Below, piece by piece: positions 1 to 11,463 of a stretch of 64,000 nt of DNA. The position numbers and the translations under genes are program-made. Source of the stretch: Rhyzopertha dominica (lineage: Eukaryota > Arthropoda > Insecta > Coleoptera > Bostrichidae); NCBI GenBank assembly GCA_025024175.1, contig QCXZ01000003.1, forward strand, positions 36,914,257-36,978,256, given 5' to 3'. Within the stretch, counting starts at the first letter, position 1, and the number at the start of each line of letters is the position of its first letter. Under the pieces are notes generated by a model, which saw only the letters and a program-made list of their open reading frames with translations, did not search any database and had not been told where the DNA came from.

Positions 1-1083
1 AGCATAAGTGCCACAATAACCTGTATATTTTAAGAATGGATGCGGGAAAATGAAGCTCTATACATTTCTAATGATTTTACCTTTATCTTTAAGTACCCCA
101 GTAAGTTAAGGGATCTTCGAGTTATAGGAGCTACATCATGGGTTTTATAGTTCATTGCATTTAACGTCGTGATCTTCGGAGAACACGAAGTGACTTGCTT
201 ACGTAAGCTTTTACTCAAAATGGGGTGACAATTTGCCGGTTAATGCAGGAAGCATCCGTTGCTGGTTTGTAAATAGGTCAACGTGCTTTGCATAATGCGC
301 AGGATTCAATCCCGGTTCTCTACATTGATCCTATTAAGAGGCATCACTGATTGCGTGCATATTGAACAGCCGGTAACATTCGCATTGTCCAGAATGGACC
401 AAAACAGCGGTGGCGCTGCGGACGGTTGGTTAACGACGTCCTTGATGCCTTTCAATCGATTCAAATCGTTCCTAATTCGTTTTTGACGCCAATAATTCAG
501 CGAACGAAATGGTAATAAATGTGGTCGGTTTTTAACAAAAATTACTTGGCTGAGGCCTTAGTTAGAAATACACACACTTTTTATTGATTGGTTTAATGAG
601 TAGCTCACCTTTAAAATTGCAGCGTAAACAATGGTGAAATTTTCTGTGGAAAAAAGTATATGCATAAATAATTTTTGTAAACCAAAGTATACCAGTAATT
701 ATGCTTAACAACTATATCAGACACCAATCACAAGATATTGCCGTTTGATAAAGTACGCTTCCACCTGAACTTTGAGTTTAAATTTCTCTCCCCTTCTATA
801 GAATCTAAGAATAACAAAAGTTCGTTTCATCAGCTGTTTATAGATCTACTGTATGCAGCAGTTGTGATGCTTCCCTTAGTTGTTGCCTATTTGCGTATCC
901 ATATTTTTTTAAACAAAGCATTTTACATTTTTCTGCTTTTTAACTGACTGCTTTTTAACTGACTGTTTTGTTCCAGGTACGTAATCATCACTGGTACTAC
1001 TGCGCATTTGCTTTATTTGCACATCAGGTAAATCTAGGCGTATATTATGTTATATATATGTTATATATTTCACGGCCGGAGAC
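1..1083. other. AT-rich non-coding sequence, nothing recognised
   Basis: No protein family, RNA gene or clear repeat is visible. The short reading frames are broken and composition-driven. It is probably intron or flank of the gene whose exon lies at 57.4 kb (inference). Confidence 0.4.
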
Positions 1084-1322
1084 TGATAAATACTTCCGGA
1101 TTAGTTCGCCGTGGTCGTGGCGATTTTCTCTTCGCTGACGTTTCGCCCGCTGCTGTGGTGAGCATCTTCAGGGCCGAGTTCATTGTAGACAGTCTGTGTT
1201 AGCCCGGAGACGGCTACGTCCATGATGAACTCAGCTCTGAAGATGCTCATCACAGCAATGGGCCAACCGTCAGCGAAGAGAAAATCGCCACGACGACGGC
1301 CAACTAACCCGAAAGTATCTAC
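1084..1322. repeat. Foldback element with about 110-bp arms
   Basis: The left half (from GATAAATACTTCCGG) and the reverse complement of the right half (GGTAGATACTTTCGGG) match along most of their length and meet near 1200. The shared core includes CGTGGCGATTTTCTCTTCGC. Each arm carries CTGAAGA followed by a GCTC/GGGC hairpin; GAAAC follows in the left arm (minus strand) but has decayed in the right arm. It almost abuts the inverted-repeat element starting at 1329. I see no coding capacity and no clear target duplication. Confidence 0.75.
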
Positions 1323-1328
1323 CAATAA

Positions 1329-2186
1329 TACAGGGTTTCTATAAATTATTCATGCAACGCAGAAGGCGTTGGTTACTGAATTCTTTGTGCCGCCTTTTTG
1401 TAACTACTGCCAAGCTACAATAAGTACAATATACTGTCAACTGTCATATACTGTACTTAAGATTGCGGCTAAAGTTATAATTACGAAATTGATGGTTTTT
1501 CTCTCAAAGGTATGTAATAACAACAACTTGCTTGTACGAAACTACACAGCATTAATATTGACAACTACGTCCGTCATAGCCCCATTTTGTTGGGTCACAG
1601 GCATGTAGGCTTTGTACATTCAATTATTTTCAGCAAATTTGAAAGCCTACGCAGTCAATCCAATCCTATTCCCCATTTTAATGTTTGTACTTTTATTGTA
1701 ACTAGCATTGCACCACCACATTTGATTCGTTTACTATTTCTAAGATAAAAAAACTTCCCCGTAAAATACCTGGTAGTGTAACATATCACTGCTGCTTACC
1801 TAGTATAGATCCTAATTCCTAACTGTCAATTTTACATTTTACACAGTTCAATGTAACAGGTTTACTGTAGTCATAACCGCACAATTACAATGCATAACCT
1901 AAAAGTTATACCAAACCGTGTCACCTCGCAACTCCAAAATCTGAGCCTTCTCCAACCTTATAAAGTTTATAAATTATTCTACCCAACACTAAAGCATAAT
2001 AATAATAATATACCCTCCCGCGCGCTTTTTTTTATACTCAAATGTATCAAATAATTCGACAGTCGACAGATGACAAGTACCTGTCGAAGCAATAGCTGTG
2101 TTCACTTTCCTGAGAGGCGGCAAATTGATTTAATCGATAAATTCCATATGCGCCTGGATGCATGAATCATTTATAGAAACCCTGTA
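1329..2186. mobile_element. Non-autonomous TIR element (element A), complete copy, TA target site
   Basis: The ends are inverted repeats beginning CAGGGTTTCTATAAAT, matching over about 26 bp with one mismatch, at 1331 and ending at 2184. TA lies immediately outside both ends. No transposase is encoded. TA duplication and TIR-bounded structure are typical of Tc1/mariner-type MITEs; the superfamily is inferred. Related, less complete copies lie at 33.6-34.2 kb and 17.1-18.9 kb, both in the opposite orientation, which supports a mobile family. Confidence 0.8.
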
Positions 2187-4052
2187 CTTACAGTTTCGCG
2201 AACAATGTAAAAGAATTACCAATACCAAATAACGCTCTTCTTGTGCCTTTTGATGTGTCTAAATCTTTCACTCCTGTCTCCCTAAATCAGCCTTTAGCAA
2301 ATTTAAAAAATAAAGGTAACTTCTTTCTATCAAAGAATTACAAGACTTGTTAAAATACTTACGGAATCATTGGTGAACACTATCAGTATTTGTAAGAATA
2401 ATACTAGAACCGCTTGACAATCAAGTCGAGTCTCCGAATGATTCTACAAACTTCTTCCATATGTTCCTTCGACCCAAACATTGCGATTTAAGTATACTTA
2501 TTTTAGTACAAAGTTGTTGAGTTTGAGCGCGACTGCAGCATTCAAATTGGGTTTGATTTTTTTTGTTATGCTGAATTCGAAACGGCATATGCGTCTTACG
2601 GGACAGAAAAAGCAATTGTTAGACAAAACTAGAAAAAAAGTCATTTTAAAAGTGTAATTCCTGCCTCCATACTACCTACTTTGTATTAAAGTTAATTTTG
2701 ATGTGATTTTATAGAGACGATGTAGAGACACCTCTGTAATATTGAAATACTTTAGTCCGTAACTATTTACATTACCGGGCATCCTTCAAATTACGTAAAA
2801 TGTCACATAACCCCTTAAACAAACCCTCGTGCGCATACCTGAAACTGAAATCCGTCTATACTTCTAGTTTTTGAAATTAAGCCTATATATACATTTTGAA
2901 CTACCCTGAGGCGCAGTCTTTTTCTGTATTTTAGTCAGCGTCGCATGCAACCCTGAAAGTTGAAGACGTTTTTCGTTATTTTTTTGTAACAAAACTACTA
3001 TTTGTATTTATAGAGTAGTCTATTCGCTCAGCAGATTTTTGTCTATGCATTTTACGCAAATACAGGTTAGTTGGCAATATTTGCCATGTTTTAAGCAATT
3101 GCTTGCATTAAATACATGCACTTAATTCTGCATAAAAACGCACTTTTGTAAAGCGCCTCACACTAAATGCGTTTGCAAAAATTGGACTACAGATTCGTGT
3201 AGTGTGTTCTAGGGTTNTGAAAAATTTCACATAATCTAAGAGTTTTCCATAAGGTACTATCTTTTTATGCAGACTTTTTGAGGAACACCCCGTATAATAT
3301 CTGAACATCTCTGCCTTATATTGAGGTTAGACTTTGCCTGCCACCGCAATTGATGAACGTTTTCGATAAATTATGACACACTAGCGGCCATTTCTTCTGA
3401 CGACGCACAGCACCCTATGGGATAACAGATGATCCTGTGTTCCGCCATTATAGGCCTCTAAATCATCGCATGGCAATAACGGAAGCTGTCATCGACCGTT
3501 TAAAATCTCGACAGTGAAGACAGAATTTCTTTTCCTAAATTGAATTTTATAAATAAATGTCGAACATTATGGCAAACTTATAATACACATATTTATTTCA
3601 CATAAATACATGTGAGATGTACCCTAAGTCTATAATGTTAATAAATAACATAATTAATCTGAATAAAAATATCTACGAGTGTGAATTTGGTTTCAAAAGC
3701 GCAGTATTCTTCGTATCTGGGTAGAGCTTGAAACTTTACATAGAAAAATTTGGTGCATCCGCTGAAGTCGTAAACGTTGTCCCTCTCATTAATTCTATAC
3801 TTTAGTGGCTCTAGAAATGTCTGGGGAGATTTTGCGTCGCCGACACATAAAATAAAAGTTTTACGGACAATCCTTAATAGCGAGTGTCACTGCAATACTC
3901 CCTGCGTTAAAACAGTAGGTACCTATCTATTAAGCTTCTGGGAGATGTCGTTCGCGATTTGATGATTAAAGCGTAAAAACGTTTTCATTTCCACATCATA
4001 AAGCTCCAGTGAATATTTGTCGCAAGCAATTTAAATCAAAATATCAAGTTAG
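2187..4052. other. AT-rich non-coding sequence, nothing recognised
   Basis: Contains an N at 3217. I see no conserved domain, tRNA or strong repeat here. Short reading frames on both strands lack coding character. Confidence 0.4.
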
Positions 4053-4407
4053 TAATTATTCATTTAGATCGTAAGTGGACCCCACCTTGGAGTAAATATA
4101 ATAATTGTTTATGAGTACAATAATGCCTTTTCTCCAAACTCCTTTATTCTACAAGATAACCGGTTTCGAGGTAATTAATGAAACCTCATCCAATGATATT
4201 TATGTCAAATTAGTAACGTGAGAATGACAATAGTTTATTGTAAGCTAAATTGATTGTAAAATTTAAATGTATGTAGATTTATGCTTCTTTTTGTAGCCGA
4301 TGGTCCGAGGATGAGGTTTCATTAATTACCTCGAAACCGGTTACCTTATAGAATAAAGGAATTTGGAGAAAGGCATTATTGTACTCATAAATAATTATTC
4401 ATTTAGA
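4053..4407. repeat. Foldback element flanked by 16-bp direct repeats
   Basis: Arms of about 90-95 bp (roughly 4099-4193 and 4306-4400) are inverted copies containing ATGAGTACAATAATGCC, TTTCGAGGTAATTAATGAAA and ACCTCATCC. TAATTATTCATTTAGA occurs at 4053-4068 and again at 4392-4407, forming 16-bp direct repeats around the structure, although the second copy overlaps the arm end. The right arm carries a hammerhead-like fold at 4302-4345. No ORF is present. Confidence 0.7.
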
Positions 4408-4451
4408 GTTTAAATGAATATATTTAGAAAACAGAACAGAATTATTATGAC

Positions 4452-5027
4452 TTTACTATTGTGATAAGGGAGTGAGATCCGTATTTAGCAAATGGTTTGA
4501 ATTGCATTTCATGTAAACAGCATCTAAGGGGTTCAAGTTTTTGGGCTGCTACAACATTTGATTTCATAAATCCCAAATTTATTTAACATGTCTGCTTTAT
4601 CCTTTATCCTTAACCTTGAGTTAGTTCCCTAATGTGCAGTTGTTTCCAAAAGCAAGGTTAATATTAAATTAAAAAAAATAAATTTTGAAATTTTTGTTAT
4701 CTATGGTACCATCTTTCAATAGAACATAAATTTCAAGATTTATTTTCTAAATTTACTATTAATCTTGCTTTTGGAAACAACTGCACATTAAGAAACTTAT
4801 TAAGCAACACCATAGATAAAGAAACAAAACGTAATGCAAATATTAGATTAAAATAACATATGTACCACCTAAACAATAGAATTGGAGAATAATCTGCACT
4901 AACATTACATAATATTGAAAAAGGTCACAAGTTGGACCCCTTAGAGGCTGTTTGCATGAAACGCAATTCAAACCATCTGCTAAATACAGATCTCGCCCTT
5001 AAATTACTTACTTATCGCAATAGTAAA
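4452..5027. repeat. Nested inverted repeat (two concentric foldbacks)
   Basis: The outer arms (about 4452-4536 and 4933-5027) share TTTACTATTG, GTATTTAGCA, ATGGTTTGAATTG and CTAAGGGG in inverted orientation. A second inner pair (about 4626-4697 and 4720-4795) shares AATGTGCAGTTGTTTCCAAA and GCAAG and is centred near 4707. The sequence between outer and inner arms does not pair well. No protein-coding content is seen. Confidence 0.7.
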
Positions 5028-5109
5028 CGCAAAATATAATATAATCAAACTCTGTTTCCATACCTTACAACTCTGTACTTATCTATGTTTACGATATGTT
5101 TAAATGTTT

Positions 5110-5502
5110 TTAGTGTTTTAATTTAGTGATACTTGTTAAGCCACCGAGAAAGCCGCTGCCGGTTGAAGTGCTGGCATTTTGCTTTGCCAAGAATAAGAGT
5201 TTGGAAGTAGGATCAATAACAAATGTTTCACCATTATTATTTAATAACTTCCAAAAAACTCTACTTAACTCATGTGTATTTTGAACGCTTACAGAAAACG
5301 TAGATATTGTATCACTGGAATATGCAATTAAAGTAGTTTCTAAATAACAAGAACAACGCAAATGGAAGGAAAGGTAATAGATGTATGAACTTGCACACGT
5401 GAGTGTACAATCTTGGCAATTAAAGATTAACCGTGAATTAAATCCTAAAAGAGCAGAAGTTTTATAACACTTCATTTTGTCTGCTCTTGACAGGTGAAAC
5501 AA
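5110..5502 (-). CDS. Unrecognised 130-codon open frame
   Basis: This is the longest open frame in the first 13 kb. Its composition is mixed, with several Cys near the N-terminal third and a Ser/Gly-rich stretch near the C-terminus (ASTSTGSGFLGG). The annotated start follows a weak pyrimidine tract plus AG on the minus strand, so it could be an exon rather than a full gene. No family is recognised. It ends close to a TTTTA repeat only on its upstream side. It could be a retroposed gene fragment or chance. Confidence 0.2.
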   Translation of the reverse strand: MFHLSRADKMKCYKTSALLGFNSRLIFNCQDCTLTCASSYIYYLSFHLRCSCYLETTLIAYSSDTISTFSVSVQNTHELSRVFWKLLNNNGETFVIDPTSKLLFLAKQNASTSTGSGFLGGLTSITKLKH

Positions 5503-5505
5503 TGT

Positions 5506-5530
5506 TTATTTTATTTTATTTTATTTTATT
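5506..5530. repeat. TTTTA short tandem repeat
   Basis: About five copies of the pentamer TTTTA, followed by AT-rich sequence. Confidence 0.85.
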
Positions 5531-6579
5531 AATTTATTTATACATGACCCCCAAATACAATAGAAATTACTGAATACTGCATAACAGTGTATGTTAACAA
5601 AAGTAACGCTTTTCATATGTCACACATTACAAAATTCTTAAGGCTATGACAGAACTTATTATAGTTTGTACTTTGAAGCACATTTTTTGACAATTTTTTA
5701 TATACCGTAATACTGCAATAAATTGGCTATTTCTGCGCTTTAAGAGTTCTTACAGATTTTTTCCTATATTCATTTTTATAGAACATTATAATTGTGAAGA
5801 GTTATGTATTGCTTTTTAGCATTAAATGTTTTAACTTATATATGAAGTTAGCTTGTTCTGTCAATTTTAATTTTTATATATTAAGTATTTTTGCGTTTTT
5901 AATAATTTAATAATACTTAATTTGAAAAAGAAATTTTACACCTTTATTCTGGCATCTCTGGAGTTTATTGTGTTGTTTTGAATTAAAACAAAATTCATTA
6001 TTTTAATTTGAAACCATTAAAATGAAGCCATTCATAAATCTTCTACAATTAATACAATTAATGATGTTTAATAATAACATAACGTATGCCTGCAATCAAA
6101 GTAAGGCCAAGGGTTAGGAAATTATATAGGTATTGAGGCGACCTTTTATACTAGCAGAAGTGTAATCTTGCATATCTTTTTCATAATCATAGTTAATCAA
6201 TGCTTCGCATGCGCCAAAATTTTAAGCATAATAAGCTGGAAATAATGTGTCTTCGTGACACGTACAGACTCCCCTTAAAATTAATAAGCAACAGAAGTAT
6301 AAGGCAAAACCCTAATCCTAAATGAAGGATTCGTTTATCATAGCAAAATGGAATACCATCATTATTAATGTGAATATTTCTTCCCGAGGTGGACGACAAT
6401 TTCCAGCCATAGCATCCCATTGACGCGAAGAAGTCGCACTATGCCCTGCAACTATATAAACCGCAAACTAATCAAAGAATAAGGAAATTAAACCTCCCTA
6501 CATTGTAACAACATTTGCTTAATTAACTGCAACAATTCCCCGTTCAGCCTGATTTGCATTGTAAACTATTCCTAAGCTA
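5531..6579. other. AT-rich non-coding sequence, nothing recognised
   Basis: Very AT-rich with homopolymer runs. No convincing gene, RNA or paired repeat was seen. Confidence 0.4.
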
Positions 6580-7135
6580 TCTCCGAGTATTGGAAAGCTC
6601 CAATTACGCCCAAACGCTCCACTGACACTTCTTTCCGATGCAAAATATTCCCGGTTAAAATCCCAATCCTTTAATCCTGTTTTAGGAAAGGAATCTCTGG
6701 GCGCCTTGAGATCAACCAGGGATACACCTAATTGGATTATCGGAAATCGTTTTTGGAGAGTGTATTTCTCGCGCGTATGCCCCTGCCCGCGGGCTGCATG
6801 GGCCGTGTTTTATTACGAATTCATGGAAGTCTGTATACTTTTATTACAACTGGGAGTTATGAATTATTTTCGAATCCGTTTAACCAGATACTCTCAACGT
6901 GTAAATCGCGTTATCAGACCCGCTTGGGGAAGTGTTTAACTGGTATCGTGTTTCCCGGCTTCCGTTCTCATGTGCGCTAGTAGACGTATTTCGTGTTATA
7001 CGGACGGTTGAAAGGTACTATAATCGACGAAGACATTTACAGAGAAAACAACAAAAATATTCGGTAGGGCGCGAACATCATTTTAAAATCACGAAAACAC
7101 TACGTATTATACTCGAAGACGAGCCGCACTAACGT
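6580..7135. other. GC-richer unique island, candidate intronic regulatory sequence
   Basis: Base composition is visibly more balanced than in the flanks (for example GCGCGTATGCCCCTGCCCGC near 6770), and no matching repeat occurs in this window. Three overlapping short plus-strand frames look like by-products of the lower AT content. Conserved non-coding function is an inference. Confidence 0.25.
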
Positions 7136-7151
7136 TTTCTGAAACGAAATG

Positions 7152-7608
7152 CATTATTAGTTTTTATATTATCTTTTATCTTGCTGCTGTTACTCCAAAA
7201 TAAGTGATATTATTATTTTTGTTATTGCCACGTTTCGGTGGATAAACTCCACCCATATTTTTTCTTTTGCTATACAAATCTAAAATTATAAAACATATAT
7301 TTTTAATAATTAGAATATTGTAAAAATAATAAATTCTATGTATTTTAGTATCATAATATATTATTCCTACAGGATTAATTTTGTGTATCTTCGCTTCTTT
7401 TGGTTAAAATATTGAATAAATGAAATAATAATAAAATCAGGTTGATAAAGGTGGAGTTTATCCACCGAAACGTTGCAATAACAAAGATAATAATACCACT
7501 TATATTGGAGTAACACCAGCACAATAAAAGATAATATGTATACAAAAAACTCCAACAAAATAAAAAGGTAGTATTTATATTACAACCAAAGATACATTAT
7601 TAGTTTTT
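7152..7608. repeat. Foldback element flanked by 14-bp direct repeats
   Basis: Arms at about 7166-7252 and 7448-7541 are inverted copies sharing TTACTCCAA, TAACAA and the block CGTTTCGGTGGATAAACTCC. CATTATTAGTTTTT occurs at 7152-7165 and 7595-7608, so the element is bracketed by 14-bp direct repeats. The right arm contains a perfect GGTGG/CCACC hairpin directly followed by GAAAC (7450-7471). No ORF of note is present. Confidence 0.7.
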
Positions 7609-7836
7609 GTTTTTTGGTAGATAAAACTAGCAGTTAAGCATGTTTGTATGTTATAATTGTATCTATTTTGACCACCCTTTATTTTGCTTGTATATTTACT
7701 CAGTGCTTCATTTAGTTGGAAGAACATTCTGAGCGCGCATCATTTGTATACTCAGTTTGAAAACGGTCGCTTTCAGTTGAAGTTATCAATTTATTAATTT
7801 ATATGAAGTGTTAATGAAAATAACTAAATAAATTGC

Positions 7837-7840
7837 ATTA

Positions 7841-7914
<74 letters not shown>
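7837..7914. repeat. ATT trinucleotide microsatellite
   Basis: Nearly pure ATT repeat with one GTT interruption near its start. Confidence 0.95.
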
Positions 7915-7915
<1 letters not shown>

Positions 7916-9215
7916 GTATTTCAATTACTGCATTGAATGCAATGAATTTATAACGGCTGTATGATGATATATCTACATAAAACAATTATTGTGTTGGTAT
8001 TACAAACAAATATAAACTGAAAAATATTTTAGCTTTGGCCAAGAATTGAACTATACAGGACCCCAAAAATGGCCAAAAGCCCAGTGCAGAGGTGCGACTT
8101 CATTACTCATTAACATTAACATTAACTGCAAGACAAAACNCCTACTTCAATATGCAGTTGGAAACATATCTAGTTAATATTACAATTTTGTTTATTTATT
8201 CAGCACAATATAATATCTCGTAAGTTTCATAACTTCATTAAAAGATATTATGCAGCTATATTCTAAGTAAAAATTAAAGCAAAAAGAATCTAGGTTAAAC
8301 ATTTTTGTTTACTTGTTCGGAAGTACTTATTTAAGTACAAAACAAAATTTCTTTACTTGATTTTTTTTATTTCTAATAAGCTATGAAAAACATTATTAAT
8401 AAGAAGGTGCTTAGGAGTTGCATCTTAATAGCTGAAACTACAAAACGCGTGGCAGAACATCTTTTTTCTGTATAAAAATAAATCACGATGTTTCTCTCTC
8501 GTGTTTTATAAACTATATCTTCTTATCCCGAAAATTAAAGTTATACGACATAAATTAGGCGATCGAGCTGGGTATAAGAATAGGTGTCATATTGCATTCG
8601 TGTTTTCTTGTATAAGCTAATCTCGCAAAGGCTCTATTATTATAACTGTGGCGAATTCGACAATTTCTCTATAAACTCTTGCCACAATAATTGCATTTCG
8701 CTGCCATTCAAAATGTATAGTTAATTAATAAAATGTGTCTTTATTTAAAACAGCATTTATAGATTACATATTGCTTATAAATATAAAAAACCTAACTAAT
8801 CTAACGGAAACTGACACTTCAAGAGTTTTGGAGTTTTGTTTTCCAAGGTACACTCTAACCTACTGCTTAATTATTTTTTGTTGAAGTTTGTTTAGGTCCT
8901 TGAAATGACAGTCGAGAAGGAGTAGACATTTTGACTCCATTATTTTACTATTTGAACAATAAAAAATGAAATATATGACATATTAAGCCTATTTTAACTT
9001 TTGTTTTTTTTAGAATTTTTCTATAAAATCTTTAATTTTTTATAGCACCAAGAACATAATGACATTTCTGGCCACGCCAGTTTTATCTAGATACAATTTT
9101 CCTTTAAATGATATGTATAATATCAATATAATTAAAACATTTGCAAAAGTAGAAATTAAGTTAGAAATTATATCAAAAATTATTATAAAAAGCTCTTGAA
9201 AACGAAACCTAATCC
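7915..9215. other. AT-rich non-coding sequence, nothing recognised
   Basis: Contains an N near 8140. No gene-like or repeat structure was identified. Confidence 0.4.
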
Positions 9216-9400
9216 CTTAAATTGGTTAAGCCAAACGCCCCCCACTTTTTTATTTGGAATTTTACAAAAAATGATAAGAAATTTATATCAAAGACTATTT
9301 AAATATTCATTAACTCATATTTTTATTGTAGTAATAGTTGCACAAACATAATTTTTGTAATTTGGCAATACGGCGGCGGCCTCTTCTTGTTTTATAAATT
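9216..9400 (+). repeat. Diverged fragment of the 17.7-kb foldback family
   Basis: GGTTAAGCCAAACG, CCCCCCACTTTTTTATTTG and the later TTTTTGTAATTTGGCAA correspond in order to the right arm of the foldback at 17688-18636 (CAAGCCAAACC, CCCCCCACTTCTTTATTTG, TTTTGTAAATTG). It is strongly diverged and lacks the end. Confidence 0.5.
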
Positions 9401-11423
9401 GAATAATAGTTCCGCAAGATTTACATGAACTGATAGTTATCTCTATCTTTTGCAATATTCAAAAGATTTCTTTTAAGTTTAGATTTTGGTTTTTATAATT
9501 CGTTGTAACAAATAAACAAAGACATTTTAAAACCTAATTATATTTAAATTAAGTCATATAAAGATAAAAATAAGTTTTTCCTTCAATTATGAAGAAGAAT
9601 TATATATTCTTTTATATGTACTCTTTCAAAATTCTTCACTGACAGTTCTTACTCAGAAACACGTTACAAGAAACTAATCCTAAGAGATTATATATTTTTT
9701 TAAACTTGAATCGTAATGTGCATTAGTTATAATATTTTATCAGTAAATATTAATATTCTACTTAAATTAAAATACCAGTATTATATTGTATTTTATAATT
9801 ATTATAAAGAATTGTATATACACCTATAGGGAGAAATGGAATTATTGCCTCAGTGCATACAATATTTCTGTAAAACAATCATTCATTTCTCTGCATTGAG
9901 TATATAATCTATGTACTTTTATTAACAATGAAAAAAGTTTCTGAAATATCTGCTGCAACCTTACAATAAAAATTATTGTTTACCTATACATAGATCACTC
10001 TTTACGTAGATACTTACAAATTAAACCTTACTTAAACCTTATTAACATATATATCAAATTAAAAATCAATAATTGCCAAGAAATATAAACAGTTTTTTTA
10101 TATATCTCAGCATCTTTAATAGTGTTCACAATTCTAAAAGAAATAACCATTCGATTAGGGTAGATATGTACAAATTCATGTCCCGGCAGTCTAATACCCA
10201 TTTTTCCAGTGAGCATTTTTGTACAACTTTGAGGGCGGCTTGCGCCCACACCCGTTATACACCATGCTCTAGGGCTACTTGTATATAAGATAAAGCCATG
10301 AACATGTCACACATGAAAGAGATCCTAATAATTCGCTTATCCTGTATTTAAAATTAAATTAAGTTTGAACTCAACAAGCATTGACACAAATGGCACGTGC
10401 CATACAGTTTCAGTGCACATCACGCACCTGTAAACCGCGTCTTCTAAGTTAGCCGACATATAACTCTATTAAGATGGGAACAAGATAACCACGTGACCTA
10501 AATTTGCATGCGCGAAATAGGGATGGTCGGTTCTTGTTCTTGAAGTCAGTTAGCTAAATTTATTATTGATCGTTTGTCTCTGTAAATGAGATCTTTAATA
10601 AACAAATCATAAAAAAAAACATTTTTATGATACTTTACTACTCTAAAAACGGACACGCTACTATCAAGCCTCACCTACTACAGATCACCTGCGCTTCATT
10701 GTGCATTGCGTTGATGCTCATGTCACAGAATAAACAAATACCTAACCAGAATACGTACCCTACACTTTTTTGCCTCCTGGCCGCCATTTTGTCAGGATAT
10801 AAAGCTGCATTTACACGATTATAATAAAGGTTGCTTTACACTTCTGTCATAGAAGGTTCTTTTGCGCATCTGTTGTTGTGTTACCCATAGACACTGTTAA
10901 AATATCAACATTTACTGTTCATATAACTGCAGTAAAATAATATTACATATATCAGCAAACATCTTCAATTTTTGATCACCTTCGAATCTTTTAGATAATG
11001 CCAAAGGAAGTACCTCGTATGTTTGTCAACTGGCGTAACTGGATGAAGAAGCAGGAATGGTACTGCATGCGGTTGTAATCGGTTGTGTAAATCATTTAGA
11101 AAGATGTTCTCTTCATCAAAGTGTTAACTGCACACTATACTCTTATTCCATTAGGTCATCGCCACCATACGCTGTTGCTGACTGTTTAGCTGTGTTTTAA
11201 ATATTAAGTCAAATTAAGCAAAACCATCACCCGCAACAGCAAACTTCTGAACATCCTTTGGAAAGCTAAAAAACGTAGTCTTATCCAGCACACCTACATC
11301 TGCTGTTGCACTGCATTACAGCATAAACACGTCCGTCAACACTGCGTTGCATTATTATAAATTATATAAATCGCCCAAAAGTGATAAAGACATGACATGT
11401 TGTTCCCACGTTTGTTATTTGAC
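9401..11423. other. Non-coding sequence, nothing recognised
   Basis: Mostly AT-rich, with more balanced composition around 10190-10520. No domain, RNA gene or element boundary was identified. Confidence 0.4.
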
Positions 11424-11463
11424 CTTGACGTTTCGACACTCATGTCGGTGTCTTCCTCAGAAG
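11424..11463 (-). ncRNA. Hammerhead-ribozyme-like motif
   Basis: On the minus strand CTGAGGA (11460-11454) is followed by one A, a perfect GACAC/GTGTC hairpin with an 8-nt loop, GAAAC and GTC. The three bases before the core (CTT) can pair with AAG after GTC, giving a short stem I, and ACGT gives a palindromic stem III. This is the type I hammerhead layout except for the extra A after the core. Similar motifs are known in Penelope-like retroelement ends. Activity is unproven. Confidence 0.3.

Noticed and set aside
6706..7132. Three overlapping plus-strand frames
   Set aside because: They overlap in different frames in a GC-richer patch and show no protein-like conservation cues; openness follows from composition.
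7837..7914. Array resembling a CRISPR or satellite
   Set aside because: It is a plain ATT microsatellite with no spacers.
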